From Polaromonas sp. (GTDB lineage Bacteria > Pseudomonadota > Gammaproteobacteria > Burkholderiales > Burkholderiaceae_C): DNA of 64,000 bases. Under the pieces are notes generated by a model. The model worked only from the letters and a program-made list of their open reading frames with translations, ran no database searches and had not been told where the DNA came from. Of the stretch, positions 28,616-41,015 are shown in pieces. Location: assembly GCA_030683705.1 (NCBI GenBank), contig JAUXPP010000057.1, forward strand, positions 1 through 64,000, given 5' to 3'. Each line of letters starts with the position of its first letter. The stretch's first letter is position 1. The translations under genes and the position numbers were made by a program.

Positions 28616-29914
28616 ATGACCGTCACTGTATTTATTTTGAGCCTGCTGGCGGCCATGGCCATCGGCATGCCGATCGCCTATGCGCTGCTGGTCTGCGGCG
28701 TGACACTGATGGCTTACCTCGCCGCCACCAGCGGCCTGGTGACTTTTGACAGCCAGATCCTGGCCCAGCGTTTTGTCGACGGCGCCGACAATTTCCCGCT
28801 GCTGGCCGTGCCCTTCTTCCTGCTGGCCGGGGAGTTCATGAACGCCGGCGGCATCAGCCGGCGCATTGTCAACCTGGCGATGGCCTGGGTCGGGCATTAC
28901 CGCGGCGGCCTCGGTTACGTCACGGTGATCGCCGCGGTGATCATGGCCTCGCTGTCGGGCTCGGCGATTGCCGACACGGCTGCGCTGGCTGCCTTGCTGA
29001 TTCCCATGATGCGGGCCGCCGGCTACAACGTCGGCCGCGCCTCCGGTCTGATCGCCTCGGGCGGCATCATCGCGCCGGTGATCCCGCCGTCCATCGGCCT
29101 GATCATTTTCGGCGTCGCCGGCAATGTGTCCATCACCAAGCTGTTTCTCGCCGGCATCGTTCCGGGCCTGCTCATGGGCCTGGCCATTGGCCTGACCTGG
29201 TGGTGGGTGGCCCGCAAGGAAAACGTGCCACCGGCGCCCAAGCTGTCCATGGCCGGCCGTCTCCACATCACGGCGGAGGGCGGCTTTGCGCTGACCCTGC
29301 CCATCGTCATCATCGGCGGCATGAAGTTCGGCATTTTCACGCCGACCGAGGCTGCCGTGGTTGCCGCGGTCTACAGCTTTGTGGTCGGCATGTTCATCTA
29401 CCGCGAGCTCAAGTGGTCGGCGCTCTACGGCCTGATCCTGTCGGCCGGCAAGACCACGGCCGTGGTGATGTTCCTGGTGGCCGCCGCCATGGTCAGCGCC
29501 TGGCTGATCACCGTGGCCAACATCCCGACGGAAGTGGCCGGGCTGATGGCGCCCTTCATGGACAACAAGATGCTGCTGATGGTGGTGATGATGGTGCTGG
29601 TCGTGATCGTCGGCACCGCGCTGGACTTCACGCCAACGGTGCTGATCCTGACGCCGGTGCTGATGCCGGTGGTGCTCAAGGCCGGCATCGACCCGGTGTA
29701 CTTCGGCATCATGTTCATCATGAACAACGCCATCGGCCTGATCACGCCGCCGGTGGGCACGGTGCTCAACGTGGTCTGCGGCGTCGCCAAAATCAGCATG
29801 GACACCGCGTTCAAGGGCGTGCTGCCCTTTTTGCTGGCGCAGCTGGGCGTATTGGCCCTTCTGATTGCTTTTCCCGCCATCGTCACCGAGCCGCTGAAGT
29901 GGCTGATGCGGTGA
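28616..29914 (+). CDS. dctM: TRAP transporter large permease (DctM)
   Basis: Multi-TM; AVPFFLLAGEFMNAGGISRRIVNLA, ASGGIIAPVIPPSIGLIIFG. Confidence 0.96.
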   Translation: MTVTVFILSLLAAMAIGMPIAYALLVCGVTLMAYLAATSGLVTFDSQILAQRFVDGADNFPLLAVPFFLLAGEFMNAGGISRRIVNLAMAWVGHYRGGLGYVTVIAAVIMASLSGSAIADTAALAALLIPMMRAAGYNVGRASGLIASGGIIAPVIPPSIGLIIFGVAGNVSITKLFLAGIVPGLLMGLAIGLTWWWVARKENVPPAPKLSMAGRLHITAEGGFALTLPIVIIGGMKFGIFTPTEAAVVAAVYSFVVGMFIYRELKWSALYGLILSAGKTTAVVMFLVAAAMVSAWLITVANIPTEVAGLMAPFMDNKMLLMVVMMVLVVIVGTALDFTPTVLILTPVLMPVVLKAGIDPVYFGIMFIMNNAIGLITPPVGTVLNVVCGVAKISMDTAFKGVLPFLLAQLGVLALLIAFPAIVTEPLKWLMR

Positions 29915-29957
29915 TTTCCCTTTCCCAACCCCTGTCGTTTATATAAAGGAGACAACC

Positions 29958-30962
29958 ATGTTCAAACGCAGAACCCTCGCCCTGGCAGCCGCCGCCTTGC
30001 TGGTCGCAACTTCGAGCTTCGCGCAGTTCGCCGACCGCACCATCAAGTTCACCAACGGGGTGAACGAGGACCACCCGGTCGGCGTCGGCGTCAAGAAGAT
30101 GCAGGAAGTGCTGGCCGCCAAAACCGGCGGCAAGATGAAGATCAATGCCTTCTGGGGCGGCGCTGCAGGCGGCGACCTGCCGGCCACGCAGGCGCTGCGC
30201 GCCGGCACCCAGGAGATGGTTTGCACCTCCAGCTCGCCGCTGGTCGGCATCGTCAAGGAACTCGGCGCCTTCGACCTGCCTTTCCTGTTTGCCAACGAGA
30301 AGGAAGCCGACGCGGTGCTCGACGGCCCGGCCGGTGCCTATTTCAACAAGAAGCTGGAAGAAGCCGGCCTGATCAACCTGGCCTACTGGGAGAACGGTTT
30401 CCGCAACCTGACCAACAGCAAGCGGCCGGTCGCCAGGGCGGAAGACTTTGACGGCGTCAAGGTCCGCGTGATGCAGAACAACATCTTCATCGACACTTTC
30501 AAAACCCTGGGCACCAACGCCGTTCCCATGGCTTTCGGCGAGGTGTTCACCGCGCTGGAAACCAAGACCATCGACGGCCAGGAAAATCCCTTCGTGACCA
30601 TCGAGACTTCCAAGTTCAACGAAGTGCAGAAGTACCTCAGCGTCACGCGCCACGCCTACACACCGTTCCTGATTCTCTACAGCAAAAAGCTCTGGGACCA
30701 GCTGAACCCGCAGGAGCAGGCGGTGCTGCGTGAAGCCGCGATGGAAGGCCAGAAGGTCCAGCGCGCTGCCAACCGCGCGCTCAATGAGAAGTCCCTGACC
30801 AGCCTGAAGGCCAAAGGCATGCAGGTCAACGAAGTCAGTGCGGCCGAGCAGAAACGCATGTTCGACAAGGTCAAGCCGGTGTATGACAAAAACATCCCGA
30901 CGATTGGCGCCGAGCCCGTCAAGATGGTGATGGACGCGCTGAAAAAGGCGCGCGGCGGCTGA
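29958..30962 (+). CDS. dctP: TRAP transporter solute-binding subunit (DctP)
   Basis: Signal peptide; NEDHPVGVGVKKMQEVLAAKTGGKM, KRPVARAEDFDGVKVRVMQN, ETKTIDGQENPF. Confidence 0.96.
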   Translation: MFKRRTLALAAAALLVATSSFAQFADRTIKFTNGVNEDHPVGVGVKKMQEVLAAKTGGKMKINAFWGGAAGGDLPATQALRAGTQEMVCTSSSPLVGIVKELGAFDLPFLFANEKEADAVLDGPAGAYFNKKLEEAGLINLAYWENGFRNLTNSKRPVARAEDFDGVKVRVMQNNIFIDTFKTLGTNAVPMAFGEVFTALETKTIDGQENPFVTIETSKFNEVQKYLSVTRHAYTPFLILYSKKLWDQLNPQEQAVLREAAMEGQKVQRAANRALNEKSLTSLKAKGMQVNEVSAAEQKRMFDKVKPVYDKNIPTIGAEPVKMVMDALKKARGG

Positions 30963-30989
30963 TCCGGGCCAGACCCGCAGCGATCGCAC

Positions 30990-31024
30990 AAGGCCGCAAG
31001 GGTTTACTCTTGCGGCCTTTTTTA
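30990..31024 (+). terminator. Rho-independent terminator after dctP
   Basis: AAGGCCGCAAG-ggtttact-CTTGCGGCCTT plus T-run; 11-bp perfect stem. Confidence 0.92.
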
Positions 31025-31035
31025 CGGAGCCACCC

Positions 31036-32247
31036 TTGAAAATCACCAAAGTTGAGACCCTGAGGCTGGGCGAGTTTCCCAACATCATCTGGGTCCGCAT
31101 ATATACCGACGAAGGTTTGGTCGGCCTGGGCGAAACCTTCATGGGTGCGCAGGCGGTGGAAGCCTACATCCATGAATGGGCCGGCCCCAAGCTGCTGGGC
31201 AAGGACCCGCTGGCCATCGAGGCGCGCAACCGCGAACTCACCGGTTACCTGGGCTGGCGCGGCTCCGGCGTGGAGACGCGCGGCAATTCCGCCGTCGACA
31301 TCGCGCTGTGGGACATTTTCGGCAAGGCGGCCCACATGCCGCTGTACACCGCGCTGGGCGGCAAGAGCCGCGACAGCATACGCATTTACAACACCTGCGC
31401 CGGCTACCAGTATGTGCGCAGCACCGTGAACCAGAACACCGCCAACTGGGGCATCGGCGAGGCGAAAAAGGCCAACGCCGGGCCCTACGAAGACCTCGAG
31501 GGTTTTCTTCACCATGCCGACGAACTGGCCGAATCGCTGTTGTCCGAAGGCGTGACCGCCATGAAGATCTGGCCCTTCGATCCGGCGGCCGAAAAAAGCG
31601 ACGGGCAGTACATCAGCAACGCGGACCTGGACCTGGCGCTGGAGCCCTTCCGCAAGATACGCAATGCCGTGGGCGAACAGATGGACATCATGGTCGAGTT
31701 CCATAGCCTGTGGCGCTTGCCGATGGCGCAGAAAATCGCGCGCGCGCTCAAGCCCTTCAACACCTTCTGGCACGAGGACGCGATCCGCATGGATTCGCTG
31801 GACCTGCTCAGGCAATATGCGAAAGACTGCGACGCGCTGATCTGCGCCAGCGAGACCCTCAGCTACAAGTGGGGCTTCAAGGACTACCTGCAGACCGGCG
31901 TGGCCGGTGTCGCCATGCTGGACCTGAGCTGGTGCGGCGGCCTGAGCGAGGCCCGCAAGATCGCCGCCATGGCCGATGCCTGGCAGTTGCCGGTCGCGCC
32001 GCACGACTGCACCGGGCCGGTGGTCTGGGCGGCCTCCAGCCACCTCTCGCTGCATGCACCGAATGCGCTGATCCAGGAAAGCGTGCGCGCCTTCTACACC
32101 GGCTGGTACAAGGAACTGGTCACCGAACTGCCCATCGTCACGAAAGGCATGCTCAGCCTCAACGGCAAGCCCGGGCTGGGCCTGGAACTGCTGCCCGATT
32201 TGCACCTGCGCGCCGATGCCACCCTGCGCACCTGCCTGCCGACCTGA
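31036..32247 (+). CDS. Enolase-superfamily (mandelate racemase/muconate lactonizing) enzyme
   Basis: [48 protein letters not shown]. Confidence 0.92.
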   Translation: MKITKVETLRLGEFPNIIWVRIYTDEGLVGLGETFMGAQAVEAYIHEWAGPKLLGKDPLAIEARNRELTGYLGWRGSGVETRGNSAVDIALWDIFGKAAHMPLYTALGGKSRDSIRIYNTCAGYQYVRSTVNQNTANWGIGEAKKANAGPYEDLEGFLHHADELAESLLSEGVTAMKIWPFDPAAEKSDGQYISNADLDLALEPFRKIRNAVGEQMDIMVEFHSLWRLPMAQKIARALKPFNTFWHEDAIRMDSLDLLRQYAKDCDALICASETLSYKWGFKDYLQTGVAGVAMLDLSWCGGLSEARKIAAMADAWQLPVAPHDCTGPVVWAASSHLSLHAPNALIQESVRAFYTGWYKELVTELPIVTKGMLSLNGKPGLGLELLPDLHLRADATLRTCLPT

Positions 32248-32270
32248 CACTCGCCAAAAATGGAGACTCC

Positions 32271-33383
32271 ATGAAAATCACGACCGTCCGCCCCTTCATC
32301 CTGCATGTGCCGGTGACCGGTTCGCAGATTGCTGACAGCACGCACAGCATCACCCACTGGGGCGTGGTGGGCGCGCAGATCGACACCGATAACGGGCTCA
32401 GCGGTTACGGCTTTACCGGCACCCATGCGCACCTGCCCAGTGACCAGCTGATCACGCGCTGCATTGAAACCTGCCACGCGCCCCTGTTGATCGGCGAGGA
32501 TGCGGGCGACATCAACCGCCTGTGGAAAAAGCTGGCGCGCAACCCGGCCTTGCAGTGGGTGGGGCGTGCCGGCATCACCACGCTGTCGCATGCCGCCATC
32601 GACCTGGCGCTGTGGGATTTGAAAGCCAAGGCGGCGCAGCAGCCGCTGTGGAAATTGCTGGGGGGCCAGGTGCGCGACAAGGTGCGTGCCTACAACACCG
32701 ACATCGGCTGGCTCAGCATTGCGGACGACAAGCTGGTGCAAGGCGCACAGCGCGCGGTGGCCCAGGGTTTTACCGGCATCAAGATCAAGGTCGGCTCCAC
32801 CGTCGAGCGCGACCTGCGGCGCCTGGCGGCGGTGCGCCAAGCCATCGGCCCGGACGTCACGCTGGCGATCGACGGCAACGGCAAGTGGGACCTGCCGACC
32901 TGCCAGCGCTTTTGCCGCGCCGCGCAGGACGCGGATGTGTTCTGGTTCGAGGAGCCGCTGTGGTACGACGACGTGAAGGGCCATGCGCAACTGGCACGCG
33001 CCACCACCATCCCGGTCGCGCTCGGCGAGCAGCTCTACACGGTCGATGCGTTTTCAGAATTTTTTGCGCAGCAGGCCATCCACTGGGTGCAGCCCGACGT
33101 GACGCGTATGGCCGGTCTGACCGAGGTGCTGCGCGTCTGTGAGACCGCGCACGCCTTTCGCCTGCCGGTGGCGCCGCACGCGGGCGACATGAGCCAGGTG
33201 CATGTGCACCTGTCGTACGCGCACCCGGCCTGCGAGGTGCTCGAGTTCATTCCGTGGATCAAGGACTGCTTCACCGACCCGGCCGAGGTGGTGGACGGTT
33301 ATTTCCGGCGGCCCGAGCTGCCCGGCGCAGGCACCACGCCGACGGACGCCGCCTGGACGCAGTTCCGGCAGGCGACCGCCTGA
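32271..33383 (+). CDS. Enolase-superfamily sugar-acid dehydratase
   Basis: [67 protein letters not shown]. Confidence 0.92.
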   Translation: MKITTVRPFILHVPVTGSQIADSTHSITHWGVVGAQIDTDNGLSGYGFTGTHAHLPSDQLITRCIETCHAPLLIGEDAGDINRLWKKLARNPALQWVGRAGITTLSHAAIDLALWDLKAKAAQQPLWKLLGGQVRDKVRAYNTDIGWLSIADDKLVQGAQRAVAQGFTGIKIKVGSTVERDLRRLAAVRQAIGPDVTLAIDGNGKWDLPTCQRFCRAAQDADVFWFEEPLWYDDVKGHAQLARATTIPVALGEQLYTVDAFSEFFAQQAIHWVQPDVTRMAGLTEVLRVCETAHAFRLPVAPHAGDMSQVHVHLSYAHPACEVLEFIPWIKDCFTDPAEVVDGYFRRPELPGAGTTPTDAAWTQFRQATA

Positions 33384-33426
33384 GCCGGCGCGGAATGTCT
33401 CCACGCGAAGGGCAAAATAGGCGCTC

Positions 33427-33948
33427 ATGAATTCCGATATTTTTGTGGTCATGGGGGTCAGCGGCTGCGGCAAAAGCACCGTGGGCGCGCGGCTGGCCGA
33501 AGCCCTGAAGCTGCCTTTTCTGGAAGGTGATGTGTTGCACCCCGAAAGCAATGTGGCCCGCATGGCGGCTGGCGTTGCGCTCAGCGATGAAGACCGGGAG
33601 GGCTGGTTGCAGGCGCTGGCCGAACGCCTGCGGCAGGCGCATGTCGCAGGCCAGGGCCTGGTGCTCTCGTGTTCTGCGCTCAAGCGCGCCTACCGCGACA
33701 TCCTGCGCAGCGGCGCACCCGGCCTGCGTTTTATTTACCTGCACGGTGACCATGGCTTGCTGGCGGCACGCATGGCCGCGCGCACCGGCCACTACATGCC
33801 GCTGTCGCTGCTGGACAGCCAGCTTGCCACGCTGGAGCCGCCCGGTGTGGACGAAAATGCGCTGGGCTTCGAGGTCGCCAGCCGGCCTGAAGATATCGTC
33901 GCCGCCGTGCTGGCCGCCCGGCGCCCAACTGGCGTCAGCGCCTCCTGA
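33427..33948 (+). CDS. gntK: Gluconokinase
   Basis: VVMGVSGCGKSTVGARLAE, FLEGDVLHPESNVARMAAG, LVLSCSALKRAYRDILR. Confidence 0.95.
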   Translation: MNSDIFVVMGVSGCGKSTVGARLAEALKLPFLEGDVLHPESNVARMAAGVALSDEDREGWLQALAERLRQAHVAGQGLVLSCSALKRAYRDILRSGAPGLRFIYLHGDHGLLAARMAARTGHYMPLSLLDSQLATLEPPGVDENALGFEVASRPEDIVAAVLAARRPTGVSAS

Positions 33949-33975
33949 ACTGCTTTTTACTTTCCTGGACCGACC

Positions 33976-34359
33976 ATGACCCATTTCACCAAAGTCATCC
34001 TCTACACCGATACCGATGGTCGCGCGAAATTTCGCGAGGAGGCGCTTGCGCTGAGCGAAGGCTCGCCGCAAGCCATGCTGTCGCCGCTGGCGCCGTCCAC
34101 CGGCTACCAGTTGCGCCACAGCCCGGTGGGTTTTCGCAGCCAGTTTCACTGCACACCGAAGCCGCAGTGGGTGTTCATCCTGGGCGGGCAGATGGAAATC
34201 GGCCTGCAGGGCGGGGTGTCGCGGGTGTTTGGCCCGGGCGAACATTTCTACTCTGCCGATGTGTTGCCCGAAGGCGCCACCTTCGACGCGGCGATACACG
34301 GCCACTGGAGCCGCCAGGCCGGGCCGGACCCGCTGGTGACCCTGTTCCTGCAGGGTTGA
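33976..34359 (+). CDS. Cupin-domain protein
   Basis: QFHCTPKPQWVFILGGQMEIGLQGGVSRVFGPGEHFYSADV. Confidence 0.78.
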   Translation: MTHFTKVILYTDTDGRAKFREEALALSEGSPQAMLSPLAPSTGYQLRHSPVGFRSQFHCTPKPQWVFILGGQMEIGLQGGVSRVFGPGEHFYSADVLPEGATFDAAIHGHWSRQAGPDPLVTLFLQG

Positions 34360-34369
34360 GTCGCAGGTT

Positions 34370-34413
34370 GCTATTGAATTGATAGCTGCTTGCGCACGCC
34401 GGACAGGCGCTGG
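34370..34413 (-). repeat. GCTAT-N7-ATAGC repeat, intergenic, most complete-looking copy
   Basis: Minus: ccagcgcctgtccggcgtgcgcaagcaGCTATcaattcaATAGC. Confidence 0.88.
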
Positions 34414-34435
34414 CGGCCAAAAAAGGCTTGAAGCT

Positions 34436-35242
34436 TCAGCGTGGCTGCATGTCGCCCGAGAGCAGCACGGTGCGCCCTGGGGCGCCTGCGAGCACAGCGC
34501 CCACCAGTGCAGCGGCCACATCCGCAGCGGCAATCGCGCGGTAGTTGGCAGGTGTCAGCGGCCTGAGCAGGCGCATGGCGGTCGCCGCAAACTTTTCCGC
34601 GGCGCGTTGTGGCTGACCCAGGGAACTGCGGTCCCCGCTCAGCAGTGAGGGGCGTGCCAGCACCAGCGTGTCATAGCCGAGCTGGCCGGCGGCCTCTTCC
34701 ATCTCGCCCTTGACGCGGTTGTAAAACACGCTGGAGTTGGCACTGGCGCCCATGGCGCTGACGATGCCCAGCCGGCGCGCACCGGCGGCGCGCGCAGAAC
34801 GGGCCACGGCCAGCACCGCATCGAAATCGACAGCGTGGAAAGCGCTCTGGCTGCCCGCCACCTTGATGGTGGTGCCGAGCGCGATGAACACATCGTCCAC
34901 CGCGGGAGCTTCAAATGTGGCGAAGTCCACGCTGAGGTGGACTTGCAGTTTGGGATGGGTGATCCCGGGTTGGCGGCGGCCCACGCAGTGGACCGCTGAC
35001 CAGGTTTTATCGGCCAGTAAACGAGCCAGAATTTCCCGACCGACCAGACCCGTTGCCCCGGCCACCAGCGCCACCCGAGCGTCCGCCACCACCACCGCCG
35101 CCGGCAGGGCGTCCGCCGCCGCGGTAGTTGCCGCGGTTGCCGCCCGTGGGCTGGCCGGAGGAAGGGAAGCCGGAAGAGACGTGGCTGGTGGGTTGGGCGT
35201 CGCCGCGTTCCTGGGGTTCGCGCTGACGTGGGGGTTGGTCAT
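34436..35242 (-). CDS. NAD(P)-binding Rossmann-fold oxidoreductase/epimerase (start uncertain)
   Basis: [53 protein letters not shown]; 5' part overlaps helicase 3' end. Confidence 0.82.
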   Translation of the reverse strand: MTNPHVSANPRNAATPNPPATSLPASLPPASPRAATAATTAAADALPAAVVVADARVALVAGATGLVGREILARLLADKTWSAVHCVGRRQPGITHPKLQVHLSVDFATFEAPAVDDVFIALGTTIKVAGSQSAFHAVDFDAVLAVARSARAAGARRLGIVSAMGASANSSVFYNRVKGEMEEAAGQLGYDTLVLARPSLLSGDRSSLGQPQRAAEKFAATAMRLLRPLTPANYRAIAAADVAAALVGAVLAGAPGRTVLLSGDMQPR

Positions 35243-36704
35243 TGGAGTTCCTCGCGTGCTGTTGTGCAGGCTGTCCACCATAACCGGAATTCTGGCGCGG
35301 CTGGCCGCCCTGGGGCTGGCTGCGGCCACCATTGCCGCCACCGCCGTTGCGGCCGCGACCGTTGCCGCCGCCATTGCCACCACCACCGCCACCGGCGTTG
35401 CCGCCACGGGCAGTCTGGGGCTTGTTCTCGCGGATACGCGTCATCATTTCGCTGCGGGCGGCCTTGGCGGCGGCCTGCATCACGTCACGGCTGGGCGGCT
35501 TGCCGATGCCGCCCCAGATGGTCTGGCGGCCCATGGCCAGCGGCTCGGCTTTTTCGCCAGGCTCGGCTTCAAAACCGGGCACGATGACTTTTTCGATGTT
35601 CTGCTTGGTGAAACGCTCGATGTCCTGCATGAAGCCTTCTTCGTCCAGGCAGACCAGGCTCACCGCCTCGCCGCTGTTGCCGGCGCGGCCGGTGCGGCCG
35701 ATGCGGTGCACGTAGTCTTCGCTGACGTTGGGGATTTCATAGTTCACGACGTGTGGCAACTCGTCGATGTCGATGCCGCGGGCAGCGATGTCGGTGGCCA
35801 CCAGGGCGCGGATGCTGCCGCTCTTGAAATCCTGCAGCGCCTGGGTGCGCGCGGTCTGGCTCTTGTTGCCGTGCAACGCCATCGCCGGGATGCCGTTTTT
35901 GGTCAGGTGTTCAGCCACATTGTTGGCGCCGAACTTGGTGCGTGTGAACACCAGCACCTGGCTCCAGTTGTGCTCGTTGATGATGTGGGTGAGCAGCGCT
36001 TTTTTCTTGCCGCGGCCGACCGGGTGGATGGTCTGCGTGATGCGCTGCACCGTGGTGTTGCGCGGCGTGACCTGGATGCTTTGCGGGTTTTTCAGCAGGC
36101 CGTTGGCCAGCTCGCGAATTTCGTCGCTGAAGGTGGCGGAAAACAGCAGCGACTGCTTCTGCTTGGGCACCAGCGCCAGCACCTTCTTGATGTCGTGGAT
36201 GAAGCCCATGTCCAGCATGCGGTCGGCTTCGTCGAGCACCAGGATCTGCACCTGGCCGAGGTCCAGCGTGCCCTGGCTCGCGTGGTCCAGCAGGCGGCCG
36301 GGGGTGGCCACCAGGATGTCGACGCCGCGGCGCAGTTTTTCGATCTGCGCGCCCATGCCGACACCGCCGAACATCACCATGGAGGAGAGTTCGAGGTATT
36401 TGCCGTAGACGCGGACGCTTTCCTCGACCTGGGCGGCGAGTTCGCGGGTCGGGGTCATGATCAGGCAGCGAACGGCATTGACGCCGCGCTTGTTTTTCAG
36501 CGAAGGCTCGCTCGACAGGCGCTGCAGCATGGGCAGCACAAAGGCCGCCGTCTTGCCGGTGCCGGTCTGGGCGCCGCCCAGCAGGTCGCCGCCTGCAAGC
36601 ACGGCGGGAATCGCCTGGGCCTGGATGGGGGTGGGGGTGTCATAGCCCTGCTCAAGCACGGCTTTAAGAATGGCCGGAGCCAGATTCAGATTTTCAAAGG
36701 TCAT
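35007..36704 (-). CDS. DEAD-box RNA helicase, RhlE-like, with RGG/G-rich tail
   Basis: [60 protein letters not shown]; Gly/Asn/Arg low-complexity C-terminus. Confidence 0.95.
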   Translation of the reverse strand: MTFENLNLAPAILKAVLEQGYDTPTPIQAQAIPAVLAGGDLLGGAQTGTGKTAAFVLPMLQRLSSEPSLKNKRGVNAVRCLIMTPTRELAAQVEESVRVYGKYLELSSMVMFGGVGMGAQIEKLRRGVDILVATPGRLLDHASQGTLDLGQVQILVLDEADRMLDMGFIHDIKKVLALVPKQKQSLLFSATFSDEIRELANGLLKNPQSIQVTPRNTTVQRITQTIHPVGRGKKKALLTHIINEHNWSQVLVFTRTKFGANNVAEHLTKNGIPAMALHGNKSQTARTQALQDFKSGSIRALVATDIAARGIDIDELPHVVNYEIPNVSEDYVHRIGRTGRAGNSGEAVSLVCLDEEGFMQDIERFTKQNIEKVIVPGFEAEPGEKAEPLAMGRQTIWGGIGKPPSRDVMQAAAKAARSEMMTRIRENKPQTARGGNAGGGGGGNGGGNGRGRNGGGGNGGRSQPQGGQPRQNSGYGGQPAQQHARNSNDQPPRQREPQERGDAQPTSHVSSGFPSSGQPTGGNRGNYRGGGRPAGGGGGGGRSGGAGGRGNGSGRSGNSGSFTGR

Positions 36705-36991
36705 TTTTTTGCACTGCTGGAGTGCTCAGGATCGGCCTGTGGGAGCTTGTGGGCATCCCGCCAGTCAAAGGCAGATTGGGGTCAGGAGTTTGGGCCAAAA
36801 ACACCCTGAATCGTTGCCGAAACTGTCACAGAGGTGTGCCCGAATGTCGCAGGCAACTGGAGCGAGCAACGTGGGTATTGTCGCACGGAACGATAATCGG
36901 GGGATTGCCGCAAAAAATCCCTGAAAATCCGGGGCTGGCTTGCGCTCACGCCCGCCTGTTTGTTTTCCCTCATTTTTAGAAGTTGATCCTG

Positions 36992-38653
<1,662 letters not shown>

Positions 38654-38655
38654 TT

Positions 38656-38763
38656 GACCCCCACGCTCGTCACTTCGTGCGCCTGCGGCGATGCGCTGCC
38701 CCTTGAACGAAGAAAAGGGGCGCATTTTCCCCGGGGTGGCCCGGCGGAAAAACCATGCCCCAT
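38656..38763 (-). repeat. GTGGGGGCCAT-type repeat, divergent inverted copy C
   Basis: Minus strand: ggcatggtttttccgccgggccaccccggggaaaatgcgcccc..ggggcagcgca..gaagtgacgagcgtgggggtca aligns with 28525-28609. Confidence 0.85.
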
Positions 38764-38811
38764 TTCCCGATCTGTTCGGCCTGAACTTGGCCAAAAATTC
38801 CCTCGCTAACG

Positions 38812-39354
38812 ATGACTGACGAAGAAGTTCTTGCTGCGACCCGGCAGTGGCTGGAAAAAGCCGTGATCGGGCTGAACCTGTGCCCGTTCGCCAAGGCGGT
38901 GTACGTCAAGAACCAGGTGCGGCTGGTGGTCAGCAAGGCGCGCCATGCGGATGACCTGCTGGAGGAACTCGACCGTGAGCTGGATCTGCTGGTGGCGACA
39001 CCGGCGGAAGAAGTCGACACCACGCTGCTGATTCATCCGACGTTGTTTGAAGACTTTCTCGACTTCAACGACTTCATGGAGATCGCCGAGGGTGTGGTCG
39101 ATGAGCATGGGCTCGAAGGTGTGGTGCAACTCGCCAGCTTTCACCCGAAGTTCCAGTTCGAAGGCACCGAGCCTGACGACCTCGGCAACTACACCAACCG
39201 CGCGCCGTTTGCGATCCTGCATCTGCTGCGCGAAGAAAGCGTCGAGCGTGCGGTGCAGGCTTACCCGGATGCCGAGGGCATTTTCGAGCGCAATATCGAC
39301 ACACTTAATCAATTAGGCTTAGCCGGCTGGCGTGCCTTGCACGGCAAAGGCTGA
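38812..39354 (+). CDS. DUF1415-domain protein
   Basis: WLEKAVIGLNLCPFAKAVYVKNQVR, LASFHPKFQFEGTEPDDLGNYTNRAPFAILHLLREESV. Confidence 0.9.
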   Translation: MTDEEVLAATRQWLEKAVIGLNLCPFAKAVYVKNQVRLVVSKARHADDLLEELDRELDLLVATPAEEVDTTLLIHPTLFEDFLDFNDFMEIAEGVVDEHGLEGVVQLASFHPKFQFEGTEPDDLGNYTNRAPFAILHLLREESVERAVQAYPDAEGIFERNIDTLNQLGLAGWRALHGKG

Positions 39355-39407
39355 ATTAGCAACACCTTGCTTGACGGCGCGCATCCCGTCCTATAAAACC
39401 GGCGGTC

Positions 39408-40898
39408 ATGCCCAACACCGCCCACAGTTCTTCCCACCCCCTGCTGAGCGGCCATCCCCATTTCGCGGGCTTGTCGGGCCGGACGCAGGCTGGCCGGGCC
39501 GCTGGCGTGGAGAGCGAGTTTTCCTTTACCGTGCCGGCCGCGCTGGACCTGCTGGCTGAGATGGAGGGCAGCGGCACGCTGGCGCAGCATCATGCCGACA
39601 GCGACGCCGCCGGTGCAAGCGAACCCCCCATGGTGCAGTTGCGTGCGCAACTGAAGGCGGCGTCCCGTAGCCGTGGCCAGGCACTGGCCATTGACGTGGT
39701 GGCCTTGCTGATGGCGCAGATGGCGCAGGATCACCGCCTGCTTCCGGCGGTGCGCCAGGCGATCGCGGGCGCCGAGCCGGCCTACCTCGACCTGGCGCTG
39801 TCGGACCCGCGCTTCTTCAGCACCCGCCATCATCCTGCCCGGCGCCTGCTCGATGTGGTCACGGCCAGAAGCCAGGCTTTCTCCAGTGAGCAGGCCCCCG
39901 CCTATGCCGGCTTCCTGCAGGACCTTCGGGAGTCGCTGGCCTTTTTGCTGGAGGGTGCGCCGGCCTGTGATGCGGCACATTTCGCGAGCACGCTGGCCTG
40001 GTTTGAACAGCAGCAAGGGCGCAGGCTGGCCGCCGATCCCGGTCATGGACGTGCGGTGCAAAGCTTGCTGCGCGCCGAGGAGCGCAACCTGCTCGCCGAC
40101 CGGCTGAGCGCCGAACTGCGCGCGCGGCCCGAATTCGGCACACTCAATTTTGTCATTGCCGATTTTCTGACGGGTCCGTGGGCGCAGGTCATGGCCCAGG
40201 AGAAGCTCGCGCTGGCCGCGGGCGACCCTGCGGACGGGAAACCGCCATTCAGCGGCGTGTTGCAGGACCTGCTCTGGAGCCTGGAGCCCGAACCTTCAGC
40301 GCCGCACCGCAAACGGTTGCTGCGGGTGATTCCCCGCATCCTCGCGACCCTGCGCGCGGGACTGGTGTTCATCGACTATCCGCTGGCGCAGTCGAAACCG
40401 TTTTTTGACGAACTGATGGCAATTCACGAGCATGCGTTGAAGCGGGCGTTCCGGCCTCTCCCCGAGCCGGTCCGGGTTACCCGGTCGCCAGAGCCGGACT
40501 TCCTGCCCAGCGAACCCTGGCTGGCGCCGGCCGAGGTCAGGCAATCGGGATTCCTCGACGTGGACATCAGCACGGGGGCAGACCACGCTGCACCGCCGGC
40601 ACAGCCGCCAGCCGATGCGGACGGCCCGGACCTGGTCGCGCAGCTTACGCTGGGCACCTGGGTCGAGTTGCTGCGCGAGGGCACGGTACTGCGCGCCCAG
40701 TTGACCTGGGCGAGCCCGCACCACACGCTGTTCATGTTTTCCAGCGCAGGCGGCCGCACCCATTCGATGACCCGGCGCGCGCTGTTGCGCCTGCAGCAAC
40801 TGGGTGCGCTCAAGGCGGTGGCCGCCAGCAGCATGGTCGAACAGGCCTTCGACAAGGCTGCGCGCGCGGCCATGCGCGACGCGGACCGGCAAAGCTAG
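39408..40898 (+). CDS. DUF1631-family protein
   Basis: LNFVIADFLTGPWAQVMAQE, C-terminal LGTWVELLREGTVLRAQLTWASPHHTLFMFSSAGGRTHSMTRRAL. Confidence 0.8.
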   Translation: MPNTAHSSSHPLLSGHPHFAGLSGRTQAGRAAGVESEFSFTVPAALDLLAEMEGSGTLAQHHADSDAAGASEPPMVQLRAQLKAASRSRGQALAIDVVALLMAQMAQDHRLLPAVRQAIAGAEPAYLDLALSDPRFFSTRHHPARRLLDVVTARSQAFSSEQAPAYAGFLQDLRESLAFLLEGAPACDAAHFASTLAWFEQQQGRRLAADPGHGRAVQSLLRAEERNLLADRLSAELRARPEFGTLNFVIADFLTGPWAQVMAQEKLALAAGDPADGKPPFSGVLQDLLWSLEPEPSAPHRKRLLRVIPRILATLRAGLVFIDYPLAQSKPFFDELMAIHEHALKRAFRPLPEPVRVTRSPEPDFLPSEPWLAPAEVRQSGFLDVDISTGADHAAPPAQPPADADGPDLVAQLTLGTWVELLREGTVLRAQLTWASPHHTLFMFSSAGGRTHSMTRRALLRLQQLGALKAVAASSMVEQAFDKAARAAMRDADRQS

Positions 40899-41015
40899 GC
40901 TGGAAGGGACCGCGGGCTTCGCGGTGCGCCGCCCGCCGGGGCGCCACTGCCACAGGGCCTGCCGTCTGGAAAGATCACAAACCATGCTCGCGCTGCCGCG
41001 CGGTTTTCCACACGA

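Noticed and set aside
35332-35440. Gly/Pro/Ala simple repeats in the helicase tail as a possible retron or RNA gene
   Set aside because: Explained as the low-complexity RGG/GGN coding tail of the RhlE-like helicase.
34737-36809. 690-aa plus-strand ORF opposite the DEAD-box helicase
   Set aside because: Shadow of a GC-rich coding region; the helicase on the other strand is unambiguous.
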